Part shown: positions 10,902 to 20,820 of the stretch, in pieces
Numbering within the stretch: position 1 is the first letter of the stretch
Layout of the letters: every line of letters starts with the position of its first letter
Origin: Lunularia cruciata
Lineage: Eukaryota > Streptophyta > Marchantiopsida > Lunulariales > Lunulariaceae
Length of the DNA: 64,000 bases
Reading direction: 5' to 3'
NCBI GenBank assembly: GCA_948567375.1
Contig: OX419757.1
Location: 59,768,001 to 59,832,000 of the forward strand
Made by a program: the position numbers and the translations under genes
Notes under the pieces: model-generated
Told to the model about the DNA's origin: nothing
The model's input: only the letters and a program-made list of their open reading frames with translations
The model's database searches: none

Positions 10902-11512
10902 GCGGTTTTCTTTGGCAAGGATGGAGAAGATGTGGAGGCCTTTGTGAGAGACTTCAAGAGAGCTTGCATAGGAAACAATGAGAGGAGGAAGAATGAGTGG
11001 GCTTCATTATTACCAGATTTCTTTGAGGATGCAACACTTACATGGTATGAGTCAGAATACCAAAAGAGAGAGAGGAGAGATGGAGAAAAATTTGGGAGAG
11101 TTTGACTTCAGCACTCATTGAGAAATTTCTTCCTGATGAGAGTTATGAGAGATTGATGAGTGAAGTTACATTTCTCAAGCAAGGAGATGGAAAGAAAGTG
11201 AGAGTCTTCTATGTGGAAAGAGTGGAAAAGTTGGAGTCCAGATTTCGCATAGTGTTGAGGAAGGGTGGGGATGATGTGGAGACTACAATGATTGGCATAG
11301 GGGCCATGCTCACCAAGAATTTTGTGGGAGGATTGAGACCACAAATTAGAAGCAAGGTGAGATATGAGAAACCTTCTTCCAAGGTTGAAGCTATCAAGAT
11401 CGCAATTCGTATGGAGGAGAGTTTGGAAGGAGATGAGAGTGATTTGGTGGTGAAGGGGTTGTGCATCCTCCTCAAGGCTACAAGTATGGTGGAACTTCTG
11501 ATACTTTGGTGA
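10902..11512 (+). pseudogene. Element A gag (retrotrans-gag type), frameshifted
   Basis: The first part (10,902-11,105) reads in one frame with the gag signature L-P-D-F-F-E-D-A-T-L-T-W-Y and stops at TGA 11,103-11,105. The rest (from about 11,102) continues in another frame with L-I-E-K-F-L-P-D-E-S-Y through F-V-G-G-L-R-P-Q-I-R and stops at 11,510-11,512. The zinc knuckle and protease follow in a third frame from about 11,461. Gag is therefore split by one clear break, and the gag/pol junction needs a frame change. The second change could be a natural recoding site or a mutation. Confidence 0.75.
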
Positions 11513-14500
11513 CAAGGGTTGCACCACAAGTAGTAGTTGCTCTAGTTCTTGCACCTCTACCAAAAGATCCACTCCAAACCATCACAGAACAACTTGCGGA
11601 TCTCAAGATCAATGTGGTGCAACTATGGGAGAAGAGAGAGGTGGATCAGAATGTAGGGAGAGGGCCTAGGAGTTATGGAAACTATCCATATAGAGGAGGC
11701 CAACCAGCCAACAATTTCAATGATAGAAATTGTTTTGGTTGTGGAGGAAGAGGCCATATCCAAAGGAATTGCCCAAATTCCACTTACCATGGAGGAAGGG
11801 GTTATGAGGGAGCCAATAGAGGGAAAGAGGGAGGTAGTGAAACCCAAGTGGCTCCTAATCCCAACAAAGGTAAGGGGATAGCATCCATAGATGTGGTTGA
11901 GAGCAAGTATGAGAAGGGAGAGTGCTCAAACTCCAAGGGTCTTAATTTGGAGCTTTTGGCACAAGAGAAGAAGAGAGCTCGTTTTGCAGAGGATGTTCAC
12001 TCTTCTCAAGGATTTACTTCAAGCAAGGATACTCCTATGTCTACTAGGAGCACTTGCACCTCAACACCATCAACAACAAAGACTCCAAGGAAGAAGTTGG
12101 GGATGGAGGACTTCTTGATCTCAAAGCAGCAATGGAACTACAATGTGTTGGAGGATGTTGGTAGTCACAAGGCTAACATCACAATGGGCCAATTAATTGC
12201 TTTGAACCCTACCTTGAGAAAGGAGCTTAGAGGTGGTTTGAGTTCTACAAGGAGCAAGAAGAAGAAGAAGGCAAAAGTTCCAGTATCAATGGGGGTGGTG
12301 GATGCCAAGCCAGCACCATGGGAAGCTTGTGAATATGCCTCCAAGATTGATGTGAGAGTGAATGGTCACAATATCAAGGATGCATTGGTTGATGGAGGAT
12401 CAGCAGTGAATGCCATGTTAGAAAGGTTGATGAAGAAGTTGGGTATGTTACCCTCAAGAGCTTCAACATTTGTGGTGAGCATGGCAAACAAGCAACAAGT
12501 TCGACCAGTAGGAGTGATGGATAAAGTGGTAGTTTCAGTTATGGGAGTTCAAAATATCATGACTTTCCAAGTCTTGAAGGATTCAAGCTATGACTTACTT
12601 CTTGGGAGGCCATGGTTGAGAGCAGCACGCACAACTGATCGATGGCACAAAGGGTACTTGAGGATTGGGCCATCAAACCATAGAGTCATAGTTCCTGTGA
12701 CTAACACCACCAACACTTCACATTCAGATACACCATCTTCTGATTATTGGGAATCAGATTCTGAAGAAGGAGCTTCAGGTGTGGAGACAAGCATGGAAGA
12801 GGAGACTTCCACGGAGGAGGATGAATCAGAATCTGATTCAGATTTGTATCCTTTGTGTGCTATGGATTTTGCACCTAAGCCAGAGGTTTTGAAGGACCCA
12901 GACAAATCACCATTGACACTTGAGGAGGTAGAGAGAAGGTTAGCTACCCTCAAGTATGGTCCAAATGTTACCAAGGAGGAGAAGGTGAGATTTGAGGAGA
13001 TTTTCCGCAAGTTCATCCATGTGTTTGCTTTTAGTTACAAGGATTTGAAGGAAGTCACCTTGGAGGAGCACAAGATAGAGGTGGAGTCACATGCAAGACC
13101 AGTTCGCCAAAAGCAATGTCGCATTAGCCCACCAATATCTTTGGTTGTGAAGGAGGAGATTGATAAGCTCAAGGAGGCTCGATTTATCTTTGAGGTGGAG
13201 AATTCAGAATGGGTGTCTCCAATTGTCATTGTGAAGAAAAAGAATGGCAAGCTTCGGGTATGTGTGGATTACAAGAAGCTCAATGCTGTTACCAAGAAGG
13301 ACTACTACCCATTGCCATTCATTGATGAGATCTTGGAGGAGGTTGCAGGTCATGAGAGGTACAGTTTTGGAGATGGTTATAGTGGATACAACCAAATCAA
13401 GATTGCACCAGAGCATCAACAACTCACCACGTTCACCACACCTTGGGGAACTTATGCTTTCAAGGTCATGTCTTTTGGGCTTTGCAATGCTCCAACCACA
13501 TTCCAACGGTTCATGAACAAGGTATTTGAACCTTTCATTGGGAAATTTGTGAGAGATTTCATTGATGACTTTTGTGTCTATGGGAGCAAGGAGGAGCACT
13601 TTGAGCACCTAATCAAAGTCTTGCAACGCTTGGATGAGGCAAATGCATCACTCAACCCAGAGAAGTGCATTTTTGGATGTGAAGAAGGTCTACTTTTGGG
13701 GCACATCATCTCCAAGGATGGAATAGCAGTTGATCCTGAGAAGGTGAGGAAAATCTCAGACCTTCCATTCCCTTCAAGCTTGACAAAGTTACGACAATTC
13801 TTGGGGATGGTTGGGTACTATAGGAGGTTCATCTTCTCATTTTACAACAAGGCTTATGCATTGACCATCTACATGAAGAAGGGTGTAGATTACATGGTGA
13901 TTTTGGAAGACAAGGAGGCTCTCAAAGCTTTTGAGGAGCTCAAGCAATCCCTTGTTGTAGCTCCAATTCTTGCTAAACTTGATTGGAGTAAACCTTTCAT
14001 CCTCTACATTGATGCTTCTAATGTAGCTATAGGATGCACTCTTAGTCAATTAGACCAAGATGGGCATGATCATCCAATAGCTTATGCTAGTAGGCAGATG
14101 GTTTCAGCAGAGAAGAACTACTCTGTCATGGAGAGAGAAGGGTTGGCAGTGATCTTTGGTCTCAAGAAGTTTAGACACTACTTGATTGGAGGGAAAGCCA
14201 CCATTGTCACGGATCACAAGGCTTTGAAGTACATCTTCAACAAGCCTAATGTTGAAGGGAAACTAGCAAGGTGGATGATACTCTTGTCTGAGTATGACTA
14301 CACAATTGAGGATAGGCCAGGAAAGAAACATGCAAATGCTGATTTGTTATCTAGAGCCTATGATCATGATGGAGATGAGCCAATAGATGATTCCTTCCCG
14401 GATGAGGAGCTCATGACAATCTCAGTCACTCAAGAGATTCCAATGGAGTACAAGGAGATTGTGGATTTTGTGACAAGAGGTAACTATCCAGAAGGGATGC

Positions 14501-14595
14501 ATGCTAGTGAGAGGAAGGCCCTTGCAGCAAGATCTAGACCTTACACAATGGTGGAGGATATTTTTTTTCACCAAGGAGCAGATGGTCTACTTTGA
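11461..14595 (+). CDS. Element A zinc knuckle, protease, reverse transcriptase and RNase H polyprotein
   Basis: A 1,044-codon frame. In order: CCHC zinc knuckle C-F-G-C...H...C at residues 91-104; a basic linker; an aspartic protease with active site V-D-G-G-S at 310-314 (D-G-G-S instead of the usual D-T/S-G); a long acidic linker; reverse transcriptase from about 590, with F-I-D-D at 700-703 in place of the common Y-x-D-D; and RNase H from about 845 with its first Asp in Y-I-D-A-S-N (D851) and later T-D-H-K-A-L-K. It makes the enzymes for copying element RNA into DNA in the cytoplasmic particle. The frame ends at TGA 14,593-14,595, but the same frame resumes at once as integrase, so the stop looks like a single lesion in a longer pol. 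The first ATG overlaps the end of gag and may not be the true start. Confidence 0.9.
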   Translation: MHPPQGYKYGGTSDTLVTRVAPQVVVALVLAPLPKDPLQTITEQLADLKINVVQLWEKREVDQNVGRGPRSYGNYPYRGGQPANNFNDRNCFGCGGRGHIQRNCPNSTYHGGRGYEGANRGKEGGSETQVAPNPNKGKGIASIDVVESKYEKGECSNSKGLNLELLAQEKKRARFAEDVHSSQGFTSSKDTPMSTRSTCTSTPSTTKTPRKKLGMEDFLISKQQWNYNVLEDVGSHKANITMGQLIALNPTLRKELRGGLSSTRSKKKKKAKVPVSMGVVDAKPAPWEACEYASKIDVRVNGHNIKDALVDGGSAVNAMLERLMKKLGMLPSRASTFVVSMANKQQVRPVGVMDKVVVSVMGVQNIMTFQVLKDSSYDLLLGRPWLRAARTTDRWHKGYLRIGPSNHRVIVPVTNTTNTSHSDTPSSDYWESDSEEGASGVETSMEEETSTEEDESESDSDLYPLCAMDFAPKPEVLKDPDKSPLTLEEVERRLATLKYGPNVTKEEKVRFEEIFRKFIHVFAFSYKDLKEVTLEEHKIEVESHARPVRQKQCRISPPISLVVKEEIDKLKEARFIFEVENSEWVSPIVIVKKKNGKLRVCVDYKKLNAVTKKDYYPLPFIDEILEEVAGHERYSFGDGYSGYNQIKIAPEHQQLTTFTTPWGTYAFKVMSFGLCNAPTTFQRFMNKVFEPFIGKFVRDFIDDFCVYGSKEEHFEHLIKVLQRLDEANASLNPEKCIFGCEEGLLLGHIISKDGIAVDPEKVRKISDLPFPSSLTKLRQFLGMVGYYRRFIFSFYNKAYALTIYMKKGVDYMVILEDKEALKAFEELKQSLVVAPILAKLDWSKPFILYIDASNVAIGCTLSQLDQDGHDHPIAYASRQMVSAEKNYSVMEREGLAVIFGLKKFRHYLIGGKATIVTDHKALKYIFNKPNVEGKLARWMILLSEYDYTIEDRPGKKHANADLLSRAYDHDGDEPIDDSFPDEELMTISVTQEIPMEYKEIVDFVTRGNYPEGMHASERKALAARSRPYTMVEDIFFHQGADGLL

Positions 14596-14601
14596 AGAGC
14601 A

Positions 14602-15714
14602 GTGGGTAAGGAAGAGTCTATCCTACTCATAAAGGAGTTTCATGAAGGTTTAGTATGTGGAAGACACTTTACAGGAAAGGTTACTGCTTTCAAGAATCTA
14701 GATGCAGGTTACCATGGGAGAGGGATTTTCAAGGATTGTCTTGATTATTGCAAAACTTGTCATGTTTGTCAAGCTTTTGCTAGAAAGTCTACATCCACTC
14801 CACCACTTAGATCAATTCCATTTCTAGGACCTTTTGAGAAGTGGGGAATTGATTTTGTAGGTCCTCTCAATAGAACCCCAAGGAACAATCAGTACATTGT
14901 GGTAGTTACTGATTACCTTACCAAGTGGGTTGAGGCTAGACCATTGAGGGACAAGAATGAAGATGAAGTAGGTAGATTTCTTTATGAACGCATTATCACT
15001 AGGTTTGGATGCCCTTTGGAGTTGGTTTCTGATAGAGGAGGAGAGTTTACAGGAAGCATTACTACAGCCATGCTACGATATTTCTCTATCACACATAGAG
15101 TAACTACATCCTATAAGCCAAATTCCAATGGCTTGGCAGAGAGAACCAATCAGACCTTGTGCATGATGTTGGCCAAAGATGCAAAAATGGAGGGGGCTAA
15201 ACATCATTGGGACAAGAGGATTCATGCAATTTTGTGGGAGTATAGGACAACCATGAAAACTTCCACCGGATACTCTCCATTTCAATTGGTGTATGGTATT
15301 GAGTCTACCTTACCTATTCACTTTGATCTTCCTACCTTCCAAAGCATTCATAGGAGATTGAAGAAAGCACAAGGAAGTGATGCAGAGAAGTCAAGGAAGG
15401 ATCAATTCATGGAGTTGGAAGAGGCAAGAGCAGTTGCTATGGTTCGAGTGGAGCAAGCCCAAAGGAAACAAAAGGAGAGCTATGACAAGAGGCAAGGCAA
15501 GAAGAAGGTAGAGACTTTCAAAGAAGGTGATTGGGTAATGTTGTTTGATTCCATTCGATTCAAGAGAGTGCAAAAGAAGTTTTTGCCTAAGTACTTTGGA
15601 CCTTTCATAGTGGAGAAGGTGTGGGGAAATTACACCTATGATCTCAAGGAGTTGGGAGGAAGACACTTTGATAGGATTAACCATGATAAGTTGAAGATGT
15701 ACCATAGAAGGTAG
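14602..15714 (+). CDS. Element A integrase, in the same frame as the upstream pol
   Basis: The frame runs 370 codons from GTG 14,602 and is continuous in register with the upstream polyprotein; only the TGA at 14,593 separates them. Residues count from 14,602. The HHCC zinc-binding domain is visible (H14, H22, C53, C56), followed by the catalytic triad D84 (W-G-I-D-F-V-G), D144 (V-S-D-R-G-G-E-F) and E180 with the expected 35-residue D-E spacing. The C-terminus ends in a basic segment with K-Y-F-G-P-F-I-V and no chromodomain. It inserts element cDNA into chromosomes. Without readthrough of the stop it would need its own initiation, which no strong start supports. Confidence 0.9.
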   Translation: MGKEESILLIKEFHEGLVCGRHFTGKVTAFKNLDAGYHGRGIFKDCLDYCKTCHVCQAFARKSTSTPPLRSIPFLGPFEKWGIDFVGPLNRTPRNNQYIVVVTDYLTKWVEARPLRDKNEDEVGRFLYERIITRFGCPLELVSDRGGEFTGSITTAMLRYFSITHRVTTSYKPNSNGLAERTNQTLCMMLAKDAKMEGAKHHWDKRIHAILWEYRTTMKTSTGYSPFQLVYGIESTLPIHFDLPTFQSIHRRLKKAQGSDAEKSRKDQFMELEEARAVAMVRVEQAQRKQKESYDKRQGKKKVETFKEGDWVMLFDSIRFKRVQKKFLPKYFGPFIVEKVWGNYTYDLKELGGRHFDRINHDKLKMYHRR

Positions 15715-15750
15715 AGAGACCTTCACTTTGAGGACAAAGTGAAAACTTAG

Positions 15751-15762
15751 TCCGGGGGTAAA
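15751..15762 (+). promoter_or_regulatory. Polypurine tract of element A
   Basis: The purine-rich run ending GGGGGTAAA immediately precedes the 3' LTR at 15,763 and would prime plus-strand synthesis. Confidence 0.7.
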
Positions 15763-16453
15763 TGTAACACCCATTTGTGCATGTGTGTGGTATTGTGATA
15801 TTTAGCTTGGTATTACAAGTACTTAAGAGATATTATTTATGTAGAGATAAAGGATGGTTCTATATTAGTCATGGTTAGCTAAAGTTAGTCATAGCTAAGA
15901 TAGATGGGACCTTACTTTAGAGGAAGTAGAAAAGATGAGCACCACTATTTTGGATTTTAGTGTGTTGACTTGGTATTATTCTTAGGTGTTTGGCTTTGAG
16001 GAAAGAGTTGAGAACTCTTAGGCCCGCAAGCCTTTTTGTTTTGGATTCTTCTTTAGTCCAAGGATAGCCCATGTGAAGGAATCCTTGACTTAGTGGTTGG
16101 GTCAAGATAAGACCACATGCTTAGGGGAATATGCCCATGTGAATGGATATTCCTTTCTACTTTTTGACTTTACTTGACTTTTAGTCTAGTAACTTGAGTT
16201 ACTATGGTAATTAGTAACTTTGGTACGTAACTATTTCACAAGTATATAAACAAGGGGTGAGAGGTACTCATCATCCTTTCATTTGCAACTATCTCTCTCT
16301 CATTGAGTTCTCTAGTGAGCAATGTCTTGAGTCTTGGAGTGTTAGCCTTGGAGGAGTATGATGGAGTTCGGGTTCCTTGCCTTCTTAGTCCATGGTGCGC
16401 TACCATAATAGCCATCAGAGGTTCATCCTGAGTGAGAGACAGGCCGGCTCACA
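15763..16453 (+). repeat. 3' LTR of element A
   Basis: 691 bp, differing from the 5' LTR at three transitions (near the start, in ...CTCTTRGGCCC..., and in the terminal GCTYACA). It is followed by the GAGC duplication and B1 integrase sequence. Confidence 0.95.
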
Positions 16454-16457
16454 GAGC

Positions 16458-18284
16458 ATCCACGGTATCATAGGTTGGTGCCAAGTGGATTTTCTTACTA
16501 AGCTTATCCACAAACACCACAATTGTTGTGTGTCCTTGCTTTGTCTTGGGCAAGGACACACACAAGGATGTGATGAGATCCCAACTCACATGCTCCCATC
16601 AAGCGGATGGAATAACGAGTGGTTGAAGGAGTCCACTCGGCTTTTGGTTGCTACCCTTGTTGCATTGGTAGCTCTCACACGATCGGACAAATTCTTGAAT
16701 ATCTTGCATCATGTTAGGCCACTACCATCGGTGTTGGAGGGTACCCACGGTCTTGTCCACACCCATATGACCAACTATGGGTAAATCATGGGCTTCTTGA
16801 AGGCACACAAGTCAAAGATCACCTTTGGCTGGAACACAAATCCGGTCCTCATGGAATAGAAGGCCCTCCTTGATAGAGAAGGTGTTGTACTCCTTGTTGC
16901 ATGCTATAAGGCAACCATGTACCATTTGGAAGAAGGGATCTTGTTGTAGAGTTGATTGAAACTCATTTTGGACCTTGGAGTCAATTGACACCATTGTAAT
17001 TGCCATTGTGATGAGAAGAAGAGACTTCAAATCAGATCATTGTGATAAAGCATTAGATGATGTGGAATTAACCTAGTTTGTACTCAAGTTTGATGTCAAA
17101 AAATTGGAGCTGTTCCTCCCATCAATGATGTTGACTCTTCATGTATTCCAAGTGTAAGGTTTGCAACAATGGTTTGTGATCAGTTTGCATGCTCACTTGT
17201 ATCCCCAAGAGGTAATGCCTCCATACCTTGGTGGCATATGCCATTGCAAGCTGTTGTTGATCTTGAGCAGAGTAGTTTCTTTCAACCATATTGAGTTGGT
17301 GAGACACAAAGGCAATGAGATGTAGTCCATATGGGAATTCCTATTGCAACATGGCTCCAATTGCAAAGTTAGAAGCATCAAAATCAACCACACAAGGTTG
17401 CTGAGGATCATATGGTTGAAGAAGGGGCCTTGAAGACACCATATGTTTCAAATTTTGGAATGCTTCTTTGTGCTTGGTGGTACATTGGAAGCTCAAGTCC
17501 TTCCCCAAGAGATCAGTCAATGGTGTAGCAACATGAGCATAATAATGGATGAACCGTTGTTAAAAACTGGCTAGTCTATTAAATGTCCATACTTCTATAG
17601 CATCCTTTAGAGTATGCCAATCAATAATGGCCTTGATTTTCTCCTTTTCCATCTTGATCCACTCCGATGAGATCTTGTGTCCCAAGAAAGTAACTTCCTT
17701 TTGCCAAAAGGCTTACTTTGACTATTTGTAGTAAAATTTCCATTGTTGTAGTTGGCTTGGGCCTTCTCAAATGTGATTTAAGTGTTTGGTCTTTGTCTTA
17801 CTATAGATTAAGATATCATCCAAGAACACCACCATATACCAATCCACTAGTCCATCCAACACCTGATGCATCTGATCCATGAAGACTACTGGAGTATTAG
17901 TGAGCCCAAAAGATAGAACTCTCAACTCAAAATGCCCATACCTTGTGCAAAAGGCCATCTTTTGCACACCCTCCCTATCAATGGGGATTTTGCAATAGCC
18001 GCTACAAAGATTCAACTTGGAAAAGTGTCATGCTCCACTCAATTGATCAAGCAAGTCATCAATCCGAGGCAAGGGATATGCATTCTTCACTATTTGCTTA
18101 TTGAGCCCATGATAATCAATTTAGAAACAATATCCTCCACCCTTCTTTGGAATGAATAGTGCCGGTGCTTCCCAAAGAGAGGTACTATGTTGTATGAAGT
18201 CCTTCTCCAACAACTCCATAAGTGTTGTTTGCAACTCCTCCAACTCCTTTGGTGAGAGCTGATAGATTGGTCTACTCATTGGAG
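16458..18284 (-). pseudogene. B1 integrase N-part, RNase H and reverse transcriptase remnant
   Basis: The - strand matches B2 throughout. Integrase N-terminal/catalytic pieces lie at 16,458-17,030, RNase H pieces (Q-T-D-H-K-P-L-L) at 17,122-17,411, and RT with F-L-D-D-I-L-I-Y-S-K at 17,767-18,015. Stops and frameshifts interrupt all three. A short duplicated motif (AAGGACACACACAAGG) lies near 16,552. The RT N-terminus joins gag directly near 18,290, with protease and zinc knuckle deleted. Confidence 0.8.
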
Positions 18285-18896
18285 TACTCCTTGGCAATAA
18301 CTCAACAATCTATTGTTCAGCTCGCTCCACACAAAATTGCCACCAAAGTTTTGCCACACCATCCAATTGGCTAGAAGCCAAGAGATCTGTTTCTGTTCAT
18401 CTTGAAGATTGGTGGCTTCAAAATAACATTCAGAGTCAAACACAAAATTCTCCATTGTACATGGAAGATTCTTGCCTTCAAACACCTTGGGTTTTGGAAA
18501 CCAAATGCAATCTTTTACATCTTGAACTAGCGCTCTCTCTATATGTTCTTGTCGTTGCTAGTCTTGTTCATCTAACAATCAAGTAAGGTGCTTGATTTGT
18601 TGTTGCATCGCAAAGATAATGTCCAGTATTGCCACCATAGCTACTACTCTATCCCACTACTCCCAATTTATCTAATTGATTAACATATAGATGCAACACG
18701 TCCACCATTCTCCATAAGTTACAACCAGAAGTATCAAGGGTTCCTCAAACAAGGTGATCATATGAAGAAAATATTGCCCAAAACATGAGGTGATGAATTG
18801 TGTGAAATGATGCTTGGGTAATATCTGGACATGAAAATCCCAATGGTTTGGCAAAAGTGGATTTGGTGGTCCATAAATTCCATCCATTCGTTTTTA
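18285..18896 (-). pseudogene. B1 gag remnant
   Basis: A partial gag with F-E-G-K-N-L-P and C-Y-F-E-A-T-N-L-Q-D-E-Q-K in the 18,276-18,485 frame, and the coil-like N-terminus further upstream. It is truncated before the zinc knuckle. Confidence 0.7.
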
Positions 18897-18908
18897 GCTC
18901 TGATACCA
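18897..18908 (-). promoter_or_regulatory. Primer binding site of B1 (initiator tRNA-Met)
   Basis: The - strand reads TGGTATCAGAGC, the classic plant tRNA-iMet primer site, one base inside the 5' LTR. Confidence 0.9.
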
Positions 18909-18909
18909 A

Positions 18910-19274
18910 TGTAAATGACCAAGATCAAGGAAAGAAATAGGAGAATGGAAGCTCATATTGGTATGCTGGAATGAGGGAAAACCCCGAATACCTAGCATGA
19001 GCGTTGGCTTTGGTATTTATAGGTAGCATACAAGGCCATTTAGAAGTTTCTCAAGAAGCTTCCTTGAGCCGCTTTCTTAGAGTGCAAGCCAAGTTAACCA
19101 GGAAGCTTCTCAAGAAGCTTCCTTCTAGAAGCTGCCTACTTGGCATGCAAGCTAAGCTAGCCGAGAAGCTTCCCAAGAAGCTTCCTAGATACTTCCAGAA
19201 TATTCTAGGCTAATCTGTCTTATTTGCACTCTGTTAGCCCTACTAAATTTATCGCTAAACTCCATATTGTTACA
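18910..19274 (-). repeat. 5' LTR of B1
   Basis: A 365-bp LTR with TG/CA ends, next to the primer site on one side and D1 integrase sequence on the other. It carries four or more GAAGCTTC units and TATAAATA on the - strand. It is clearly more diverged from its partner than the B2 LTR pair is. Confidence 0.85.
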
Positions 19275-20214
19275 CATTTGGATCATCCAAATCCAAAACT
19301 ACAATAACATCTTGACAAATGGCTGCAAGTAAATCTACATCTCATCCATAGAGTAGAAATTAAGGAGAGAAGGATGCTAAGGAGACTTTCTGGTTGAACC
19401 AATAGCCCATGGCCAACCAAGGTAACTAGATAATCCCAATTTCCCAAGTGGCCTCTCTGCAAACCATACTTTTGTAATCCTCTTTTCATCATCTGAACCA
19501 CTCTCTCTATTGTGCCATCTAGCATAGGGTGATCTTGGGAGGTAATATGATGATCAATCAAAGCCTTGTCACACAAGACCTGAAACTCCTCCAAGAACTT
19601 TGTACCTTGATCAGTCAAAACCTCAACAATTGCACCAAATGACTAAGAACTCAATCTAAGGATCTAAGATCTAAGCCGTCCTTTCACTAAACTTATCAAG
19701 AAATTCCACCAACTCAATCCACTTGGAGAAGTGCTCCACCATCACCAAAACATACCAATGATATCTCACATTCAATGATAAAGGTACAACAAAGTCCAAA
19801 TTACAATGGTAACCCAATCTCATGATAGGTAATGGGTGCAATTGTGATGTAGGAGCATTGAATGATGCTCTAACTTGGTCAAACCACACATCTTGCAGAA
19901 AATTGATGTACATTGGTCTGCATACCACACCACCAATAATGACTTTGGAGTAAGCTATATGTATGATTTACTCCAAAATGTCCTAGCTCCTCATGAGCAT
20001 GACGTACCAACTATGGTCTCTATGATGGAAGTGGTACTACTCTCACTCTACCATCCTCCTGTACATGAAGAAGGTGTTTGCCCCCCAATTTGAAGCATCT
20101 AGCTTGCTGAAGAACATGGTCTCTCTCCTTGACCCCAACTATGCCACCCACAACACTAATGCAAAGATAGTCCATCATTAAGACATCATCATGAATGTTT
20201 TGCTAAACTATACC
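19275..20214 (-). pseudogene. D1 integrase remnant
   Basis: Frames at 19,283-19,618 and 19,671-19,928 give integrase core motifs: M-V-E-H-F-S-K-W-I-E-L, L-T-D-Q-G-T-K-F-L-E-E-F and E-R-V-V-Q-M-M-K-R-G-L. The same motifs occur in D2 at 59,934-60,410. Internal stops break it. The 3' end is cut by B1 at 19,274. Confidence 0.75.
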
Positions 20215-20219
20215 ACTAT

Positions 20220-20820
20220 GTAATACAAGCAACTAGACATATTTTCTAGAGGTGAAAATTGGCTTGGAAACATCTAGAAGAATGTTGTGTACAATGGTCT
20301 AGGTAGATCAAACAAAGGTGTCTCCAAAAGAGTACTTTTACTAAAAGGGCAAAAGCCAAAAATAGCCTAAAAGCTTTAGAGCCAATTTTGGAGGCCTAGA
20401 CGGATGAATTAGGCCTCAAAAATGAAATTTTTTCTTGCCTCTTCAAGAGGAATAGGCTTGCTTTCTCCCCTTATGATTTGTCTCATCAAGAGCTTTCTAA
20501 TGGTACCTCACCCATGCAATTTTGAGCTCCTTGTAGGAAAATTCCCTAAAGATTCCCTTTGGTCAAACCTATTTGACCAACTAGATAGGACAAGGACGTA
20601 CATGTCACCTATCCAAAAAACTAATCCAAGGATGGAGCTTGTTGAATGGTCACCAATCCATGTTTCTTACCCAAGGGTGGAGCTTCCTTTGAGGGGATCT
20701 TCTTTTCTATATAATAAAGAGAAGGTGCTCCTTTGGAACATTAGAGGATTGAGCGTGAAACTTGTGTTTCTCTCTTGTATCTCTCTTGGAGAGTTCTTTT
20801 GTCCTCAAAGTATATTATAC
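20220..20820. mobile_element. 601-bp LTR-like insertion in D1
   Basis: It is absent at the matching place in D2 (near 60,815). It is flanked by ACTAT at 20,215-20,219 and 20,821-20,825. Its ends read (T)GTAATAC and TTATAC(A), so it may be a solo LTR with TG...CA ends and a shorter CTA duplication. It carries a TATA-like TATATAATAAA at 20,708-20,718. I see no other copy in the window. Confidence 0.65.

Larger units (their letters stand above)
8616..16453 (+). mobile_element. Structurally complete Ty3/gypsy retrotransposon A, very young
   Basis: Two 691-bp LTRs flank a leader, gag, zinc knuckle, protease, RT, RNase H and integrase in gypsy order. A primer site follows the 5' LTR and a polypurine tract precedes the 3' LTR. 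The LTRs differ at three positions only. A 4-bp duplication GAGC flanks it (8,612-8,615 and 16,454-16,457), and the B2 homologue reads straight through at about 26,766-26,769. The integrase ends without a chromodomain, so A is not a chromovirus; it looks like the Athila/Tat-side lineages. An in-frame stop at 14,593 and frame breaks in gag mean this copy is probably not autonomous unless recoding occurs. Confidence 0.93.
6881..19274 (-). mobile_element. Family B retrotransposon copy B1, nested in D1, hosting a solo LTR and element A
   Basis: Without its two insertions the copy reads, on the - strand: 5' LTR (19,274-18,910), primer site, gag (to about 18,290), RT, RNase H, integrase with chromodomain (to 7,224) and 3' LTR (7,223 to about 6,905). 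Compared with B2, about 1.4 kb is missing: the zinc knuckle and protease are gone, and gag (near 18,300) joins directly to the start of RT. The left LTR edge is degenerate, so 6,881 is approximate and no target duplication was found. Confidence 0.75.
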
